Assembly (NCBI GenBank): GCA_037951165.1
Contig: JBBDHG010000014.1
Location: forward strand, 643,501-707,500
Origin: Lophius americanus
Lineage: Eukaryota > Chordata > Actinopteri > Lophiiformes > Lophiidae
Length of the DNA: 64,000 nucleotides
Direction of reading: 5' to 3'
In this document: positions 48,101-51,700 of the stretch, one piece after another
How positions within the stretch are numbered: the first letter of the stretch is position 1
Layout: each line of letters opens with the position of its first letter
Notes under the pieces: generated by a model
What the model was told of the DNA's origin: nothing
What the model saw: only the letters and a program-made list of their open reading frames with translations
The model's database searches: none
Position numbers and translations under genes: made by a program

Positions 48101-49014
48101 AACCTCACAGGCAGCCAGTGACGGATTGGTGTGATGTGTTTGCTTCTCTCCATGCTTAAAGCCTGGTGGCCTTGTTATCAACCAACTGCAGCAGGTGGAT
48201 GTTGCACCGGCTGGCACTGGAATAAAGCTCTGTTAGTCAGGTCTGGAAGAAACTTCTGAATCTGCAGAGGAAAGGAATGACCTGATCCTGGTTAGGTGTC
48301 TCCGTTTGACAGACAAGGAATGTGCCACCTTGAGTGCAGTCCAGCTGTGGAGATGGATACACAATTCCTAAAAGCAGAGGGATCACAAGAGCTTTTAAGT
48401 TGTATATTTAAAATTGGAAATCACCATTTGGAAGGGAACGGCTGATAAAAGCTTAAATATCTCAACAACCCTTTAAAATACAGCTTTTCAAAAACAAGTG
48501 GGAATGCAGTCTGAATTTAAAAAAAAAACAATCAATCCATGGTACAGGGAACTTTTTTATTTATTTGGGTGTTTAGCAGACAAATGTATCTAGACGCTGT
48601 TTGTTTTGAAGCTGTGAATGTTCCAAAAACACTAATAAACAAAGACATTTCCTTTTAATCATTCATTTCCACATATGATGATTTCTTTTGAGGTTCCAAC
48701 CCTCACGAGTGACATTGCCACTAAGGAAATACTGGTCACATGACTCTTCCTGATCCAGTTCCATTCACCGGTTGAAGACCTTAAGATGCATTTGAAAGTT
48801 CAGAAAAATTAAAATTAAAGCCATATTTTATCACATATATATAATGGGCAAATGGCAAGCAGACGTGAATTTCTGGGCACAATCTCACATCGCTGTTATG
48901 AACTTCCTGTCTCATTCCTCTCTGTCTCCCTCCCAGCTCGGCTTCTTCCAGAGGCAGATGCGCAGAGGCGAAGACGAGCAGGAGGCAAACGGGAAAGTGG
49001 CGGAAGAGCGGTAA
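1..49014 (+). CDS. itga11: Integrin alpha-11-like subunit, 22 exons, 5' part outside the window
   Basis: Collagen-binding integrin alpha chain, a type I membrane protein that would pair with beta-1 at the cell surface. Twenty-two exons with GT/AG borders and matching phases join into 875 codons plus TAA with no internal stop. Human alpha-11 has about 1188 residues, so this is the part after most of the I domain. In order it encodes the last I-domain helix, beta-propeller blades with three calcium loops (DIDGDGTTD, DLNGDGFND, DMNNDGSVD), thigh and calf domains with paired cysteines and N-glycosylation sites, one transmembrane helix and a 20-odd residue tail. Stretches such as GAVGAYDWNGAVLKET, EFPEELKNHGAYLGYTVTSV and AGAPRFNHTGKV match my memory of human ITGA11 far better than ITGA10, ITGA1 or ITGA2. 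The exons following 9 kb and 6.7 kb introns are intact. Which teleost paralogue (11a or 11b) it is cannot be told from this window. Confidence 0.93.
256..1250 (+). mobile_element. Decayed Tc1/mariner transposon in an itga11 intron
   Basis: The ends are inverted: CTCAAAAAAATTAAGGGAAC near 261 and its counterpart reading out from about 1247, both carrying GGGAACACTT(T)AATCAT. Transposase remnants in several frames include LLTDESWFKLSSCDGRERAW (around 480-545, with the central D of the DDE triad) and LTDALIQVWEEIPQDTI (around 920-970). At about 1 kb, with stops and frameshifts, it is dead and internally deleted. Confidence 0.85.
1714..1784 (+). CDS. itga11: itga11 exon: linker from I domain to beta-propeller
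   Basis: A 71-base exon with acceptor CAG and donor GTAAGC, entering in phase 1 and leaving in phase 0. It encodes 24 residues including FGLQMSQAGFSAH, matching the FGLEMSQTGFSSH segment of human alpha-11. It is too short to be found by reading-frame length alone. I located it because the neighbouring exons lack this conserved linker. Confidence 0.9.
3240..3620 (-). mobile_element. LINE (L2-like) reverse-transcriptase relic
   Basis: On the minus strand it reads TCGVPQGSILCLLLFSINML, the conserved reverse-transcriptase block upstream of the catalytic YADD, then PLGQNINRFG. The flank at 3550-3600 also matches 13800-13855, so this is an older relative of the copy at 13330-13870. Confidence 0.65.
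4980..5600 (-). repeat. Family X interspersed repeat, copy 1
   Basis: Minus orientation. Shows the family hallmarks in reverse complement: GAGTCGATTCATAT, CTCCCCCTAGTG twice, ACCAAGGTCTACA and a TTGGGAAATTATGTCC unit. At least three internal units are recognisable. Confidence 0.7.
5704..6172 (+). mobile_element. 5'-truncated L2-like LINE 3' end
   Basis: Nearly the same sequence as 39530-40068: GTGCTGCAAGGATCCTGATG through TTTGAGATTTGATCCAAATG, ending in an ATT microsatellite. It codes the C-terminal part of an L2-type polyprotein (HITPVLHSL, RIDYKI) with frameshifts. Compared with the other copy it lacks the piece after GGGCCTTCTG. An 11-bp inverted repeat (5666-5676 and 5693-5703) abuts its left end. 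Confidence 0.8.
6149..6170 (+). repeat. ATT microsatellite at LINE tail
   Basis: A short run of ATT repeats ends the L2-like copy, as is typical for the 3' tail of this LINE type. Confidence 0.8.
7850..8640 (+). repeat. Family X interspersed repeat, copy 2
   Basis: Plus orientation and fairly full. GATAACTCAAACACTATTTC is at the left, followed by CCTTAGTGCAAGGAAG, GGGCCATCATTTTTTAAC, TTGGTCCGATTTGGTCAGAA and ATGAATCGACCTGAG. GATGAGTTCAATCTGATGG and an AGGGGATTTTGG terminal block follow at the right. Confidence 0.7.
8813..8957 (+). CDS. itga11: itga11 exon: beta-propeller blade
   Basis: Acceptor CTACAG, donor GTGAGT, phase 0 to 1. Encodes DGTLVGAVGAYDWNGAVLKE and then EFPEELKNHGAYLG. This is the strongest alpha-11-specific stretch in the gene. 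Confidence 0.94.
8978..9080 (+). mobile_element. Possible hAT-family terminal fragment
   Basis: CAGTGGTTCCCAAAACTTTT followed by a GTACCTC-type block resembles the Charlie-like hAT terminus and the element end at 38255. I could not find the other end, so it may be truncated. Confidence 0.35.
9480..9970 (+). repeat. Family X interspersed repeat, copy 3
   Basis: Plus orientation: GACCTTAGTGTGAGGAAG, GGGCCATCATTTCTTTACTG, ATGAATCCACTCAAGATTTA, CACTGTTTTTCGGAGACAGC and the terminal block CGCAGGGGATTGGGGG followed by GGTATATACCCTTG. It is internally shorter than copies 2 and 8. Confidence 0.7.
10937..11085 (+). CDS. itga11: itga11 exon: beta-propeller FG-GAP blade
   Basis: Acceptor GTGTAG after a GT-rich tract, donor GTACTG, phase 1 to 0. 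Encodes YTVTSVVSARNGRLIVAGAP followed by RFNHTGKVIIF and a KGQQ end. NHT and NMT are potential N-glycosylation sites. Confidence 0.94.
11535..11962 (+). repeat. 23-bp minisatellite, about 18 units
   Basis: Tandem units of the type CTGTATGAACCTGGACTG followed by TTTTA. Start-to-start spacing is 23 bp at 11711, 11734, 11757 and 11780. Units vary at a few sites (ATCCTGGACTG, CTTCATGAACC, GTCTCACTG), which suggests older variants mixed with recently homogenised units. Confidence 0.92.
13330..13870 (-). mobile_element. LINE (L2-like) reverse-transcriptase relic
   Basis: On the minus strand it reads FTCGVPQGSDLDPLLYRIYT, then LSLDHIINRF and KQDIKVLKNDL, the reverse-transcriptase core and following segment of an L2/CR1-like LINE with decay. 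It is related to 3240-3620. Confidence 0.7.
14446..14589 (+). CDS. itga11: itga11 exon: FG-GAP blade with calcium loop 1
   Basis: Acceptor TTTCAG, donor GTGGGT, 48 codons, phase 0 to 0. Encodes IGSYYGSEIAPVDIDGDGTT, with the calcium-binding loop DIDGDGTTD, then LLVAAPMFFSGG and KGKVYIYRVTEL. A GT four bases downstream of the chosen donor would break the frame with the next exon, so the GTGGGT donor is preferred. Confidence 0.92.
18860..19015 (+). repeat. Degenerate 22-bp tandem repeat
   Basis: Imperfect units of the ATTACAACTTTATTCTCATA type, about seven, with spacing of about 22 bp. Confidence 0.75.
19230..19520 (-). repeat. Family X interspersed repeat, copy 4 (fragment)
   Basis: Minus orientation: GTACAAGCGATACCCCTGAT (terminal block), AAGTCGATCCATATGCACCA, AATTGGACCAACAGTTAGGG and AGTTATGGCC. 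Only one internal unit is clear. Confidence 0.6.
20000..21160 (+). mobile_element. Decayed Tc1-like transposon
   Basis: Matches the well-known fish Tc1 transposase region in nucleotides: AACATCCTGAAGGAGAATGT, CCCCATTGAGGTGCTGTTTC and the 3' end GGGTGAATACTTTTTGACAC. The reading frame is destroyed. A second copy of the same family is at 34823-35976. Confidence 0.8.
21212..21415 (+). CDS. itga11: itga11 exon: FG-GAP blade with calcium loop 2
   Basis: Acceptor TTGCAG, donor GTAGGA, 68 codons, phase 0 to 0. Contains NARFGSALAPVPDLNGDGFN with the calcium loop DLNGDGFND, then LVVGAPLEDDHKGAIYVFF. Confidence 0.94.
22130..22500 (+). mobile_element. Tc1-like transposon 3' fragment
   Basis: Contains GGACAATGATCCCAAGCAAA (the segment around the second catalytic Asp), GAGGAATGGGTTGAGATTCC, TCAGGAACACTTTCAGAGCT and GGTGTCTAGCTGTGCATC, all typical of fish Tc1 transposase 3' halves. 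It is internally deleted and frameshifted, and from a different subfamily than the copy at 20000-21160. Confidence 0.75.
22500..23050 (+). repeat. Family X interspersed repeat, copy 5
   Basis: Plus orientation: GATTTTGGGAAAGTTCGG, GGGCCATAATTTCTCAACC, TTTGGTCCGATTTAGTCCAG, ATGAATCGACTCGGGGACAT, AACACAGTTTTTCGGATACA and the terminal block ATGCAGGGGATTGGGGGATT followed by GGGATATTCC. Confidence 0.78.
23206..23336 (+). CDS. itga11: itga11 exon: FG-GAP blade with calcium loop 3
   Basis: Acceptor CTCAG, donor GTTTGT, phase 0 to 2. Encodes GLQYFGRSIHGVMDMNNDGS with the loop DMNNDGSVD, then LAVGSLGAAVLLW. The tryptophan codon is split across the intron. Confidence 0.93.
23441..23607 (+). CDS. itga11: itga11 exon: end of propeller and start of thigh domain
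   Basis: Acceptor CTCACAG, donor GTAAGC, phase 2 to 1. Encodes SRSVVRIYTSVRFEPSKINI, then a cysteine-rich stretch (KDCQRGGKDVTCMSAIVCF) typical of the thigh start, and an NIT glycosylation site. Human alpha-11 has FEPSKINIFHRDC at the same place. Confidence 0.93.
23608..26433 (+). other. itga11: itga11 intron (2.8 kb)
   Basis: The central part is an interspersed element (24240-25060) with internal repeats. The flanks (23608-24240 and 25060-26433) show nothing I can name. Confidence 0.6.
24240..25060 (+). repeat. Interspersed element with three internal units and paired palindromes
   Basis: Three diverged units start near 24357, 24490 and 24648 (GGATGGATTTGCATGACATT type), 130-160 bp apart. 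Near-identical palindromes ATCACATCATGA-CC-TCATGATGTGAT (24560-24585) and ACATCATGA-CC-TCATGATGT (24721-24740) recur. It ends in GCGGAGGTTCGCGCTCTCTC, a motif I associate with a common fish repeat whose name I do not recall. Confidence 0.6.
26434..26570 (+). CDS. itga11: itga11 exon: thigh domain
   Basis: Acceptor CACCAG, donor GTGAGC, phase 1 to 0. Encodes GIKYNVSISERRFNPRAILD, then LTLLPGEETCEHIYFHVM. NVS and NLT are potential glycosylation sites. Confidence 0.92.
26704..26758. repeat. Perfect inverted repeat, 26-bp arms, 3-base loop, ends are POU octamers
   Basis: The left arm (26704-26729) and right arm (26733-26758) are exact reverse complements around GCA. The outer 8 bases of the arms read ATTTGCAT and ATGCAAAT, the canonical octamer bound by POU/Oct factors in both orientations. 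Beyond one mismatch, pairing continues for three more bases. Confidence 0.9.
27010..27195 (-). repeat. Family X interspersed repeat, copy 6 (fragment)
   Basis: Minus orientation: GATTGAACTCCTCAAATTAA, ATGTGAAGTGAAAAACAGTG, AAAGCTCCTCTAGGCAATTC and CATATGCACTAAATTTGGAC. An internally deleted fragment that includes the right-end block. Confidence 0.65.
27244..27354 (+). CDS. itga11: itga11 exon: thigh domain
   Basis: Acceptor ATAAG, donor GTGAGG, 37 codons, phase 0 to 0. Encodes ETTDYARPIVFAAQVGLQ and DDGPVLDDSWPTVVKIE, matching the DGPMLDDGWPTTL region of human alpha-11. Confidence 0.92.
27442..27527 (+). CDS. itga11: itga11 exon: thigh domain
   Basis: Acceptor GGCTAG, donor GTAGGT, phase 0 to 2. 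Encodes LPFWNGCDEDDHCMPDLALQ, matching VPFWNGCNEDEHCVPDL of human alpha-11. Confidence 0.92.
27628..27838 (+). CDS. itga11: itga11 exon: thigh to calf region
   Basis: Acceptor TTCCAG, donor GTAGAT, phase 2 to 0. Seventy complete codons including GNRRRMVIDVRLENKGENAY and NLRFSSLIVK. The ENxGENAY core is typical of alpha-10 and alpha-11. The N-terminal half (FCAQPVQSRGAFCRH) is divergent, as expected for this variable insert. Confidence 0.9.
27980..28078 (+). CDS. itga11: itga11 exon: calf domain
   Basis: Acceptor CACAG, donor GTAGGA, 33 codons, phase 0 to 0. Encodes DNSDIKIECYVEDKLKNEKI, then CNVSAPFMRAKSQ with an NVS site. Confidence 0.9.
32950..33530 (-). mobile_element. RTE-like non-LTR retrotransposon 3' coding relic
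   Basis: On the minus strand, in two frames: LQEVQEFVYLGIKVTTDGNC (upstream piece), then TTVTVERELELFQTNCLRRS and FKIFSPNIISNEDL. These are the familiar segments after the reverse-transcriptase domain of RTE-type LINEs (FVYLGSKV, CLRRILKI). Frameshifts between them show decay. The clade call is from memory. Confidence 0.7.
33640..34010 (+). repeat. Family X interspersed repeat, copy 7
   Basis: Plus orientation: GTTAACGCCTTAACTCAACA, ATATTTCATGG, GATTTTGGGAAAGGTCAGTA, GACTTGAGGAGTTCC, TTGGTCTGATTAAG and TTCATATTTTCTCACTAGGG. The middle is compressed and the right-end block is missing. Confidence 0.7.
34823..35976 (+). mobile_element. Decayed Tc1-like transposon
   Basis: The left end CAGTGCTGGGAAAAAGTGTT and the right end TTTTTTTACGCCAGTG are inverted. 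Inside are CACAAATTTCCTCTAAGAGC, TTTTGGAAGACATGGGTCCC and GTTACATCTGCTGTGAACCA, typical of fish Tc1 transposase DNA. It belongs to the same family as 20000-21160. No intact frame remains. Confidence 0.8.
36040..36750 (+). repeat. Family X interspersed repeat, copy 8 (most complete)
   Basis: Plus orientation. Left block TTTGCGTTAACACGGTAACT, then GACCTTACTGCGAGGAAG, GCACCACTAGGGGGGGCTTT and three diverged units near 36245, 36405 and 36535 built on GGTCCGATTTTGTCCAAATT, AGCTCCTATGTATTGACTCA and CTCACAAGGGGGA. The right block TTTGATTTGAGGAGTTCAAT follows, then GGAGGTGGCTGGTA. It serves as the reference for the family and lacks the terminal GGGGATTGGGGG block. Confidence 0.8.
37066..37142 (+). 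CDS. itga11: itga11 exon: calf domain
   Basis: Follows a 9-kb intron. Acceptor TTTAG, donor GTATAA, phase 0 to 2. Encodes ITFRLEFEFSHTVFLEHIRI and ILEAS, matching FRLDFEFSKSIFLHHLEI of human alpha-11. Confidence 0.91.
37328..37411 (+). CDS. itga11: itga11 exon: calf domain
   Basis: Acceptor CAACAG, donor GTTTGT, phase 2 to 2. Encodes DGEEMSTADNFNDIFYSLKY and EADLLFT, matching the LKYEADVLFTR segment of human alpha-11. Confidence 0.9.
37657..37747 (+). CDS. itga11: itga11 exon: calf domain
   Basis: Acceptor CAAAG, donor GTGGGA, phase 2 to 0. Encodes DSNPTRYDIKSELSLEEPGV and IGPPFNLTFQ, with an NLT site. Confidence 0.9.
37841..37954 (+). CDS. itga11: itga11 exon: calf domain
   Basis: Acceptor CTCTCAG, donor GTGGGT, 38 codons, phase 0 to 0. 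Encodes IQNLGYFPVRDLQLNIKIPE and GNQLLQMSDFSIDQ, matching IQNLGLFPIHG and GNRLLKLRDF of human alpha-11. Confidence 0.91.
38255..39173 (+). mobile_element. Non-autonomous hAT (Charlie-like) element
   Basis: The left end CAGTGGTTCACAAACTATGG and the right end (GTTTGAGTACCACTG read inward from 39173) form imperfect terminal inverted repeats of the hAT type. The flanking 8-mers CTCTAAGC and TGCTAAGA share the core CTAAG, consistent with a worn target duplication. It contains a triplicated ATATAAGAGTAATA motif at 38885-38933. No transposase frame is left. Confidence 0.7.
39455..40068 (+). mobile_element. 5'-truncated L2-like LINE 3' end with an open C-terminal frame
   Basis: A 142-codon open frame (39461-39889) encodes LDYCNALLIGFPDKSLQRLH, then YVQNSAARILMRV, HITPVLHSLHGLPSSTRIDY and APRLWNALPDHFRA. 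This is the standard C-terminus of L2-type LINE polyproteins. The 3' UTR ends in TAAAGTGCATTATAAATTAA plus an ATT microsatellite. The open frame and its close match to 5704-6172 suggest fairly recent insertion. Confidence 0.88.
40195..40340 (-). repeat. Family X interspersed repeat, copy 9 (left-end fragment)
   Basis: Minus orientation: AAAGTCTACAGGGGTATGAA, AATGATCCAAAATAT and GTTATCATGTTAACACAAAA. Corresponds to the left block of the family. Confidence 0.6.
40651..40734 (+). CDS. itga11: itga11 exon: calf domain, variable segment
   Basis: Acceptor TTTCAG, donor GTAAAG, 28 codons, phase 0 to 0. Encodes RDGTHCLPPQHVAQSRSSPE and DLYRFSRL. It aligns in position with the poorly conserved segment of human alpha-11. 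Splice sites and phase are the main support. Confidence 0.8.
40848..40958 (+). CDS. itga11: itga11 exon: calf domain
   Basis: Acceptor ACGCAG, donor GTGAGT, 37 codons, phase 0 to 0. Begins NHSNTLTLPVQCNVNVASYR and ends in ITGSLRIDTLHA. The NHSN start matches LNHSNSDVVSINC of human alpha-11. Confidence 0.87.
41096..41191 (+). CDS. itga11: itga11 exon: membrane-proximal calf region
   Basis: Acceptor CTCCAG, donor GTGAGT, 32 codons, phase 0 to 0. Encodes LKFKILELVTSASVELPPSS and SMFLHEDRPARH. This corresponds to the last extracellular segment before the stalk. Confidence 0.86.
41192..42150 (+). other. itga11: itga11 intron (1.0 kb)
   Basis: Contains a short GATA run (about 41925-41937) and a G10 run near 41945. 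The last 70 bases are the left part of the segment that was duplicated in inverted orientation at 51290-52361. Nothing else is recognised. Confidence 0.6.
42151..42264 (+). CDS. itga11: itga11 exon: transmembrane helix
   Basis: Acceptor TCCACAG, donor GTAAGT, 38 codons, phase 0 to 0. Encodes ILLEIRKEGDYRIPT and then the membrane span WIIIGSTIGGLLLLALLSLA ending in LWK, nearly identical to the human alpha-10 and alpha-11 spans. A diverged inverted copy of this exon lies at 52179-52291. Confidence 0.95.
42770..43395 (+). repeat. Family X interspersed repeat, copy 10, left part
   Basis: Plus orientation: ACCTCAGTTCAAGGAGAAC, GGCCATAATTTCTCACCCAT and three units near 42930, 43070 and 43290 (GGTCTGATTTAGTCCAAATT, GAACTGACTCAAGGAGATC, TTAGCTCCTATGAATTGAC). 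It stops at TATTGAGTCTC, where the LINE at 43395-45720 begins. The right part resumes at 45725. Confidence 0.8.
43395..45720 (+). mobile_element. RTE-like (Expander type) LINE, internally deleted, nested in family X
   Basis: The 5' UTR-like start has GCGTACGTTTAGTGCTGGTC and AGGGAGGGTTTGTCAGGAAG. The endonuclease start is GTLNVGTMSGKGREIADTD, with VDIPCVQETRWKGNKA, in several frames with stops. The 3' coding end (45320-45600) reads LTKRQEEKLEVAELKMLRFS and RIDRIRDEHIRGTVQVRRL, the typical RTE C-terminus, followed by GGGAACAGCCGAAAAGATG. Most of the reverse transcriptase is deleted (around 45060-45200), and another LINE tail sits inside at 44530-44790. Confidence 0.82.
44530..44790 (+). mobile_element. 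Short LINE 3' tail inserted in the RTE-like element
   Basis: Has GGTAATTTCGTTGACTGTGG, CATATGCAATGACAATAAAG and GCATTCTGATTCTGATTCT, the 3' end type I associate with fish Rex1/CR1-like LINEs, whose tails carry short repeats. It interrupts the RTE-like reading frames. The clade name is uncertain. Confidence 0.55.
45725..45885 (+). repeat. Family X interspersed repeat, copy 10, right part
   Basis: GATAGAAATAGTGAGGTTGA aligns with CAAAAATAGTTAGGTTGAGT at 36650 in copy 8. TTTAATTTGAGGAGTTCAAT, CAGGGCGGCTGCTGGTAC and GGGCATATACCCTCGC then complete the right end. It continues the part that ends at 43395. Confidence 0.8.
47990..48350 (-). repeat. Possible old interspersed repeat fragment
   Basis: The block around ACCTCACAGGCAGCCAGTGA, GGCCTTGTTATC and CAACTGCAGCAGGTGGATGT resembles a repeat often seen in fish genomes. 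I cannot name it, and the borders are guesses. Confidence 0.3.
48937..49014 (+). CDS. itga11: itga11 last exon: cytoplasmic tail and stop
   Basis: Acceptor CTCCCAG after a 6.7-kb intron. Encodes LGFFQRQMRRGEDEQEANGK, VAEER and TAA. It carries the membrane-proximal GFF motif. The usual GFFKR is GFFQR here. Human alpha-11 has GFFRS and alpha-10 has GFFAH, so degeneration of this motif is normal in the subgroup. Confidence 0.92.
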   Translation, partial: LGFFQRQMRRGEDEQEANGKVAEER

Positions 49015-50185
49015 CGCAGGCTGAGGTTCCCAGCAGACACCTTTTCCACAGGGGACTGGACACTCAGGGACCAACCCATTTCTTCCATCTCCCCACCACC
49101 AAAGTGGCACTGCAACGACAGCTCGCCATGACCGCTGAAGCAAGCTTTGTTCAGCGCACTGGATCTGTCCCTAGCCACGACCCCTGACCCCCAAAGAGTC
49201 AGCACCGTCACACTCACTTAGCATTCCTGCACTGTCGAGACATAGGGGCCTTCTCTGTCAATGCATTCCACTGCCCTCACTGTTGTAGATTCATGCTTCA
49301 GGCTGCAGCTCTGGTGCGTTTCTGGCCGTGGGAAAAAGAATAGAGCGAGCATTGATCCAGCCGTTCCTAGAATTTCCGGCCAAAGTTTGCTCTTGAGGCA
49401 GGTTTTTTTTTGCCAATCTCCCTTTTGTCTTTTCCTAATGTATATTTATTTAACACTTATGGTAAATTTTGAAAATACATGAAGAACCTCAAGGGTGACC
49501 CTCCACCCAAAAAAACTACAACAAATGTAAAGTAACGATACTGTATATTGAACTTGATGTATGAATGATTTCTATCTGCAACATGTGTAGCTCACCTGCA
49601 TAAGAATAATTTATGAAACAACAAAAACAAAACGGAACTAAATTTGCCTGAGTACAAGCAAGATTCATGATGTTTTAGTGAATTTTTCTAGATCCTTTTA
49701 GATCTTTTAAACCTGCAACCGCTTTCAATAGTTCACTCATTTTCCATCTTCAACCTGAGAAAAAGCGCAGGTTTTTAAACATTTGATGCACTTTTATATC
49801 GTGTAAGATTAACTTGAATTTTGTAAATAGTCAAGTACATTTTTATACTCTTTCAAATATTATTAAGGGCGTCGGTAGATTCCTCGCTGTGTTGCGTTGC
49901 TTAAGACAAACGCAACAAACCAGCAGTTTGTTACTGAACCTTTTACAGGACATCGCATGCCGTTATCATGCACTGCATCCGAACTAAAGGATGCGTAGAA
50001 TACGGATTCCAACAGTGATAGTAATGAAGAACTGTATCTGACTCCGTAGGAGTGAGTCCAGTGAAAACGTACAGCTTGCAGTGTGTCAGCACCTTCCTGG
50101 TGTTTCCAAAGAATGTCACTTTTTCCTCTTTGATGAGGTGTGAAGAGCTGTTGTATGCCAATAAAAAAAAAATGTATATTTACAT
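49015..50185 (+). other. itga11: Probable itga11 3' untranslated region
   Basis: About 1.17 kb between the itga11 stop and an AATAAA at 50160-50165, which is followed by an A-run. No splice acceptor or other gene is seen in it. The end point is inferred from the polyadenylation signal only. Confidence 0.5.
50160..50165 (+). terminator. itga11: Putative polyadenylation signal of itga11
   Basis: A canonical AATAAA lies about 1.15 kb after the itga11 stop, inside an A-run. It is the first well-placed plus-strand candidate that I noticed. Confidence 0.4.
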
Positions 50186-50399
50186 CAGTGTCTGTTTAAT
50201 TAATGCGGAAAAGAGTGTTTGATGTCCTGTGCTTTTGTCTAAGAGGATGAATTATGATTCAAGTGAGAGAAAGATAAAGTTTATTAAGTTTGGTAGGAAC
50301 CAGTGAGGCGTTTTTGTCAAGGTAAACTTTTTTTATGATTGAGGGCTGAATTGTTGCATTTAAACACCACCAGACAAAGCAAAAGAGAGGCAGCCGGCC

Positions 50400-50530
50400 A
50401 AAAAGGATATTCCAGATGTCCTCCTCCCCCACAACACACTCCAGCTCATCCCAGGGGCATCTCAATATGTTCCCAGCCCAGACTGGACATAAGATCCTTC
50501 ATACAAATTCGGGGTCTACCCAAGAGTCTC
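50400..50530 (+). repeat. Repeat fragment with the CTCCAGCTCATCCCAGGGG motif
   Basis: CACACTCCAGCTCATCCCAG followed by GGGTCTACCCAAGAGTCTCC resembles a dispersed LINE-derived segment common in fish and amphibian genomes. The exact family is not known to me. Confidence 0.45.
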
Positions 50531-51289
50531 CTCTCAGCTGAAGATGCCCATGTCTACATCTTGGCAGATTATATCAAACCAGACAGGAGCAAGGACTGGC
50601 TGGACCTCCTAATGACTCGGACTTTGAGAAGGTTCAGCCAATCCTTTGCAATCTGCGCCTGCCATTTTCCTCCATGTTTGTACGGTACCGTCTTATTCCT
50701 GGGTTTTAGGTTAAGGAACTCAAACCAGCATATAAAAACAAACCTCATTACGTCATCACACATGTCATATATTCACGTTTCTCTTTTAATATTCAGCCAT
50801 AGACTGGAGGAGGGGGGGGTTAAGAAATCGCATTGCACCGGATTCGTGACTCACCATTGCAATGACCTCGTTAACTGAATTGAACATCACAGACTCACAG
50901 GCCTGTGAATAAGATGAATAACTGCCTCAGCTCTTTCTTCTGGATATAAAGCCCTCTAAAGTTGGCATTTCGTCACTTCCTTTCATCACTAAGATGAATT
51001 TAGAGACCCTTTCTGATCAAAGCTCCAAGCCTGCAGCGGTTGTCTTTGTTGCATCGCTGAGGGGCAAAACTCCATAATGAAATCCTTTTTAGATATGGCC
51101 GTGTTTGAGTTTAATGCGCGTGATAAGCAGCTGTGTGGTGATGTGGTTTAATGGAGCTGCTGTGCAGATGAGCAACATTTTCACTGCAGTGAAAACAGAA
51201 AGTATTGATCTTTCAGGACGAAATTGGGTAAAGACTGTTGAAGCAGCATATGTAACAAGATTCAATATTATAGATTATACGTTATACAA

Positions 51290-51700
51290 CTGGGCCTAAA
51301 CTGTAATCCCAGACAGCAAGGGCCCCCAATCCCCTGCGTTGTACAAGCAATCCCCGATGGAACTTTTCAAGTTGAAGGTGAAGTTATGTCCAAAAAAATA
51401 TTTTTTCTGAAGAGAAGCTCCTCCTGGTGAGTAAAATATTAACTATCAGATTAAAATATGACGTACTTCAGGAGTTCATTTGTATGCACCAAATTTGGAC
51501 TAAATAGGACAAACAAAAATAGGACCTGAAGACATTTAGAGATAAAGCTCCCCCTAGTGGTGGAAATATACTACTGACCTTTCCCAGAACCAATCCAGTT
51601 CTTCCTCTCTATAAGGTCCTTGAATATATTTGAAAAATGATGCATGAAAAACGGCATTAACACAAACAAATGTGGGGATATATTAAAATCAATTAATAGT
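51290..51700 (-). repeat. Family X interspersed repeat, copy 11, part of an inverted duplication
   Basis: Minus orientation: CCCCCAATCCCCTGCGTTGT (terminal block), GTACAAGCAATCCCCGATGG, AAGCTCCTCCTGGTGAGTAA, GCTCCCCCTAGTGGTGGAAA, GACCTTTCCCAGAACCAATC and the GCATTAACACAAACAAATG left block. It has fewer units than copy 10, to which it corresponds in the duplication. Confidence 0.78.

Larger units (their letters stand above)
42265..48936 (+). other. itga11: itga11 last intron (6.7 kb) separating transmembrane and tail exons
   Basis: Starts with the duplicated flank (to about 42740), then X copy 10 interrupted by an RTE-like LINE. From 45890 to 48936 I see only a possible old repeat near 47990-48350 and otherwise nothing named. 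Confidence 0.65.

Noticed and set aside
1..49014. Integrin alpha-10 instead of alpha-11
   Set aside because: Alpha-10 shares the I-domain subgroup and some thigh motifs, but GAVGAYDWNGAVLKET, NHGAYLGYTVTSV, FEPSKINIF and LPFWNGC fit alpha-11 clearly better.
48852..49187. Separate 111-codon gene over the itga11 tail exon
   Set aside because: Its frame runs through the intron, the acceptor and the tail exon in the wrong phase and has no homology.
50339..50878. 179-codon plus-strand gene
   Set aside because: It lies over a recognisable repeat fragment, has low-complexity ends and no family resemblance.
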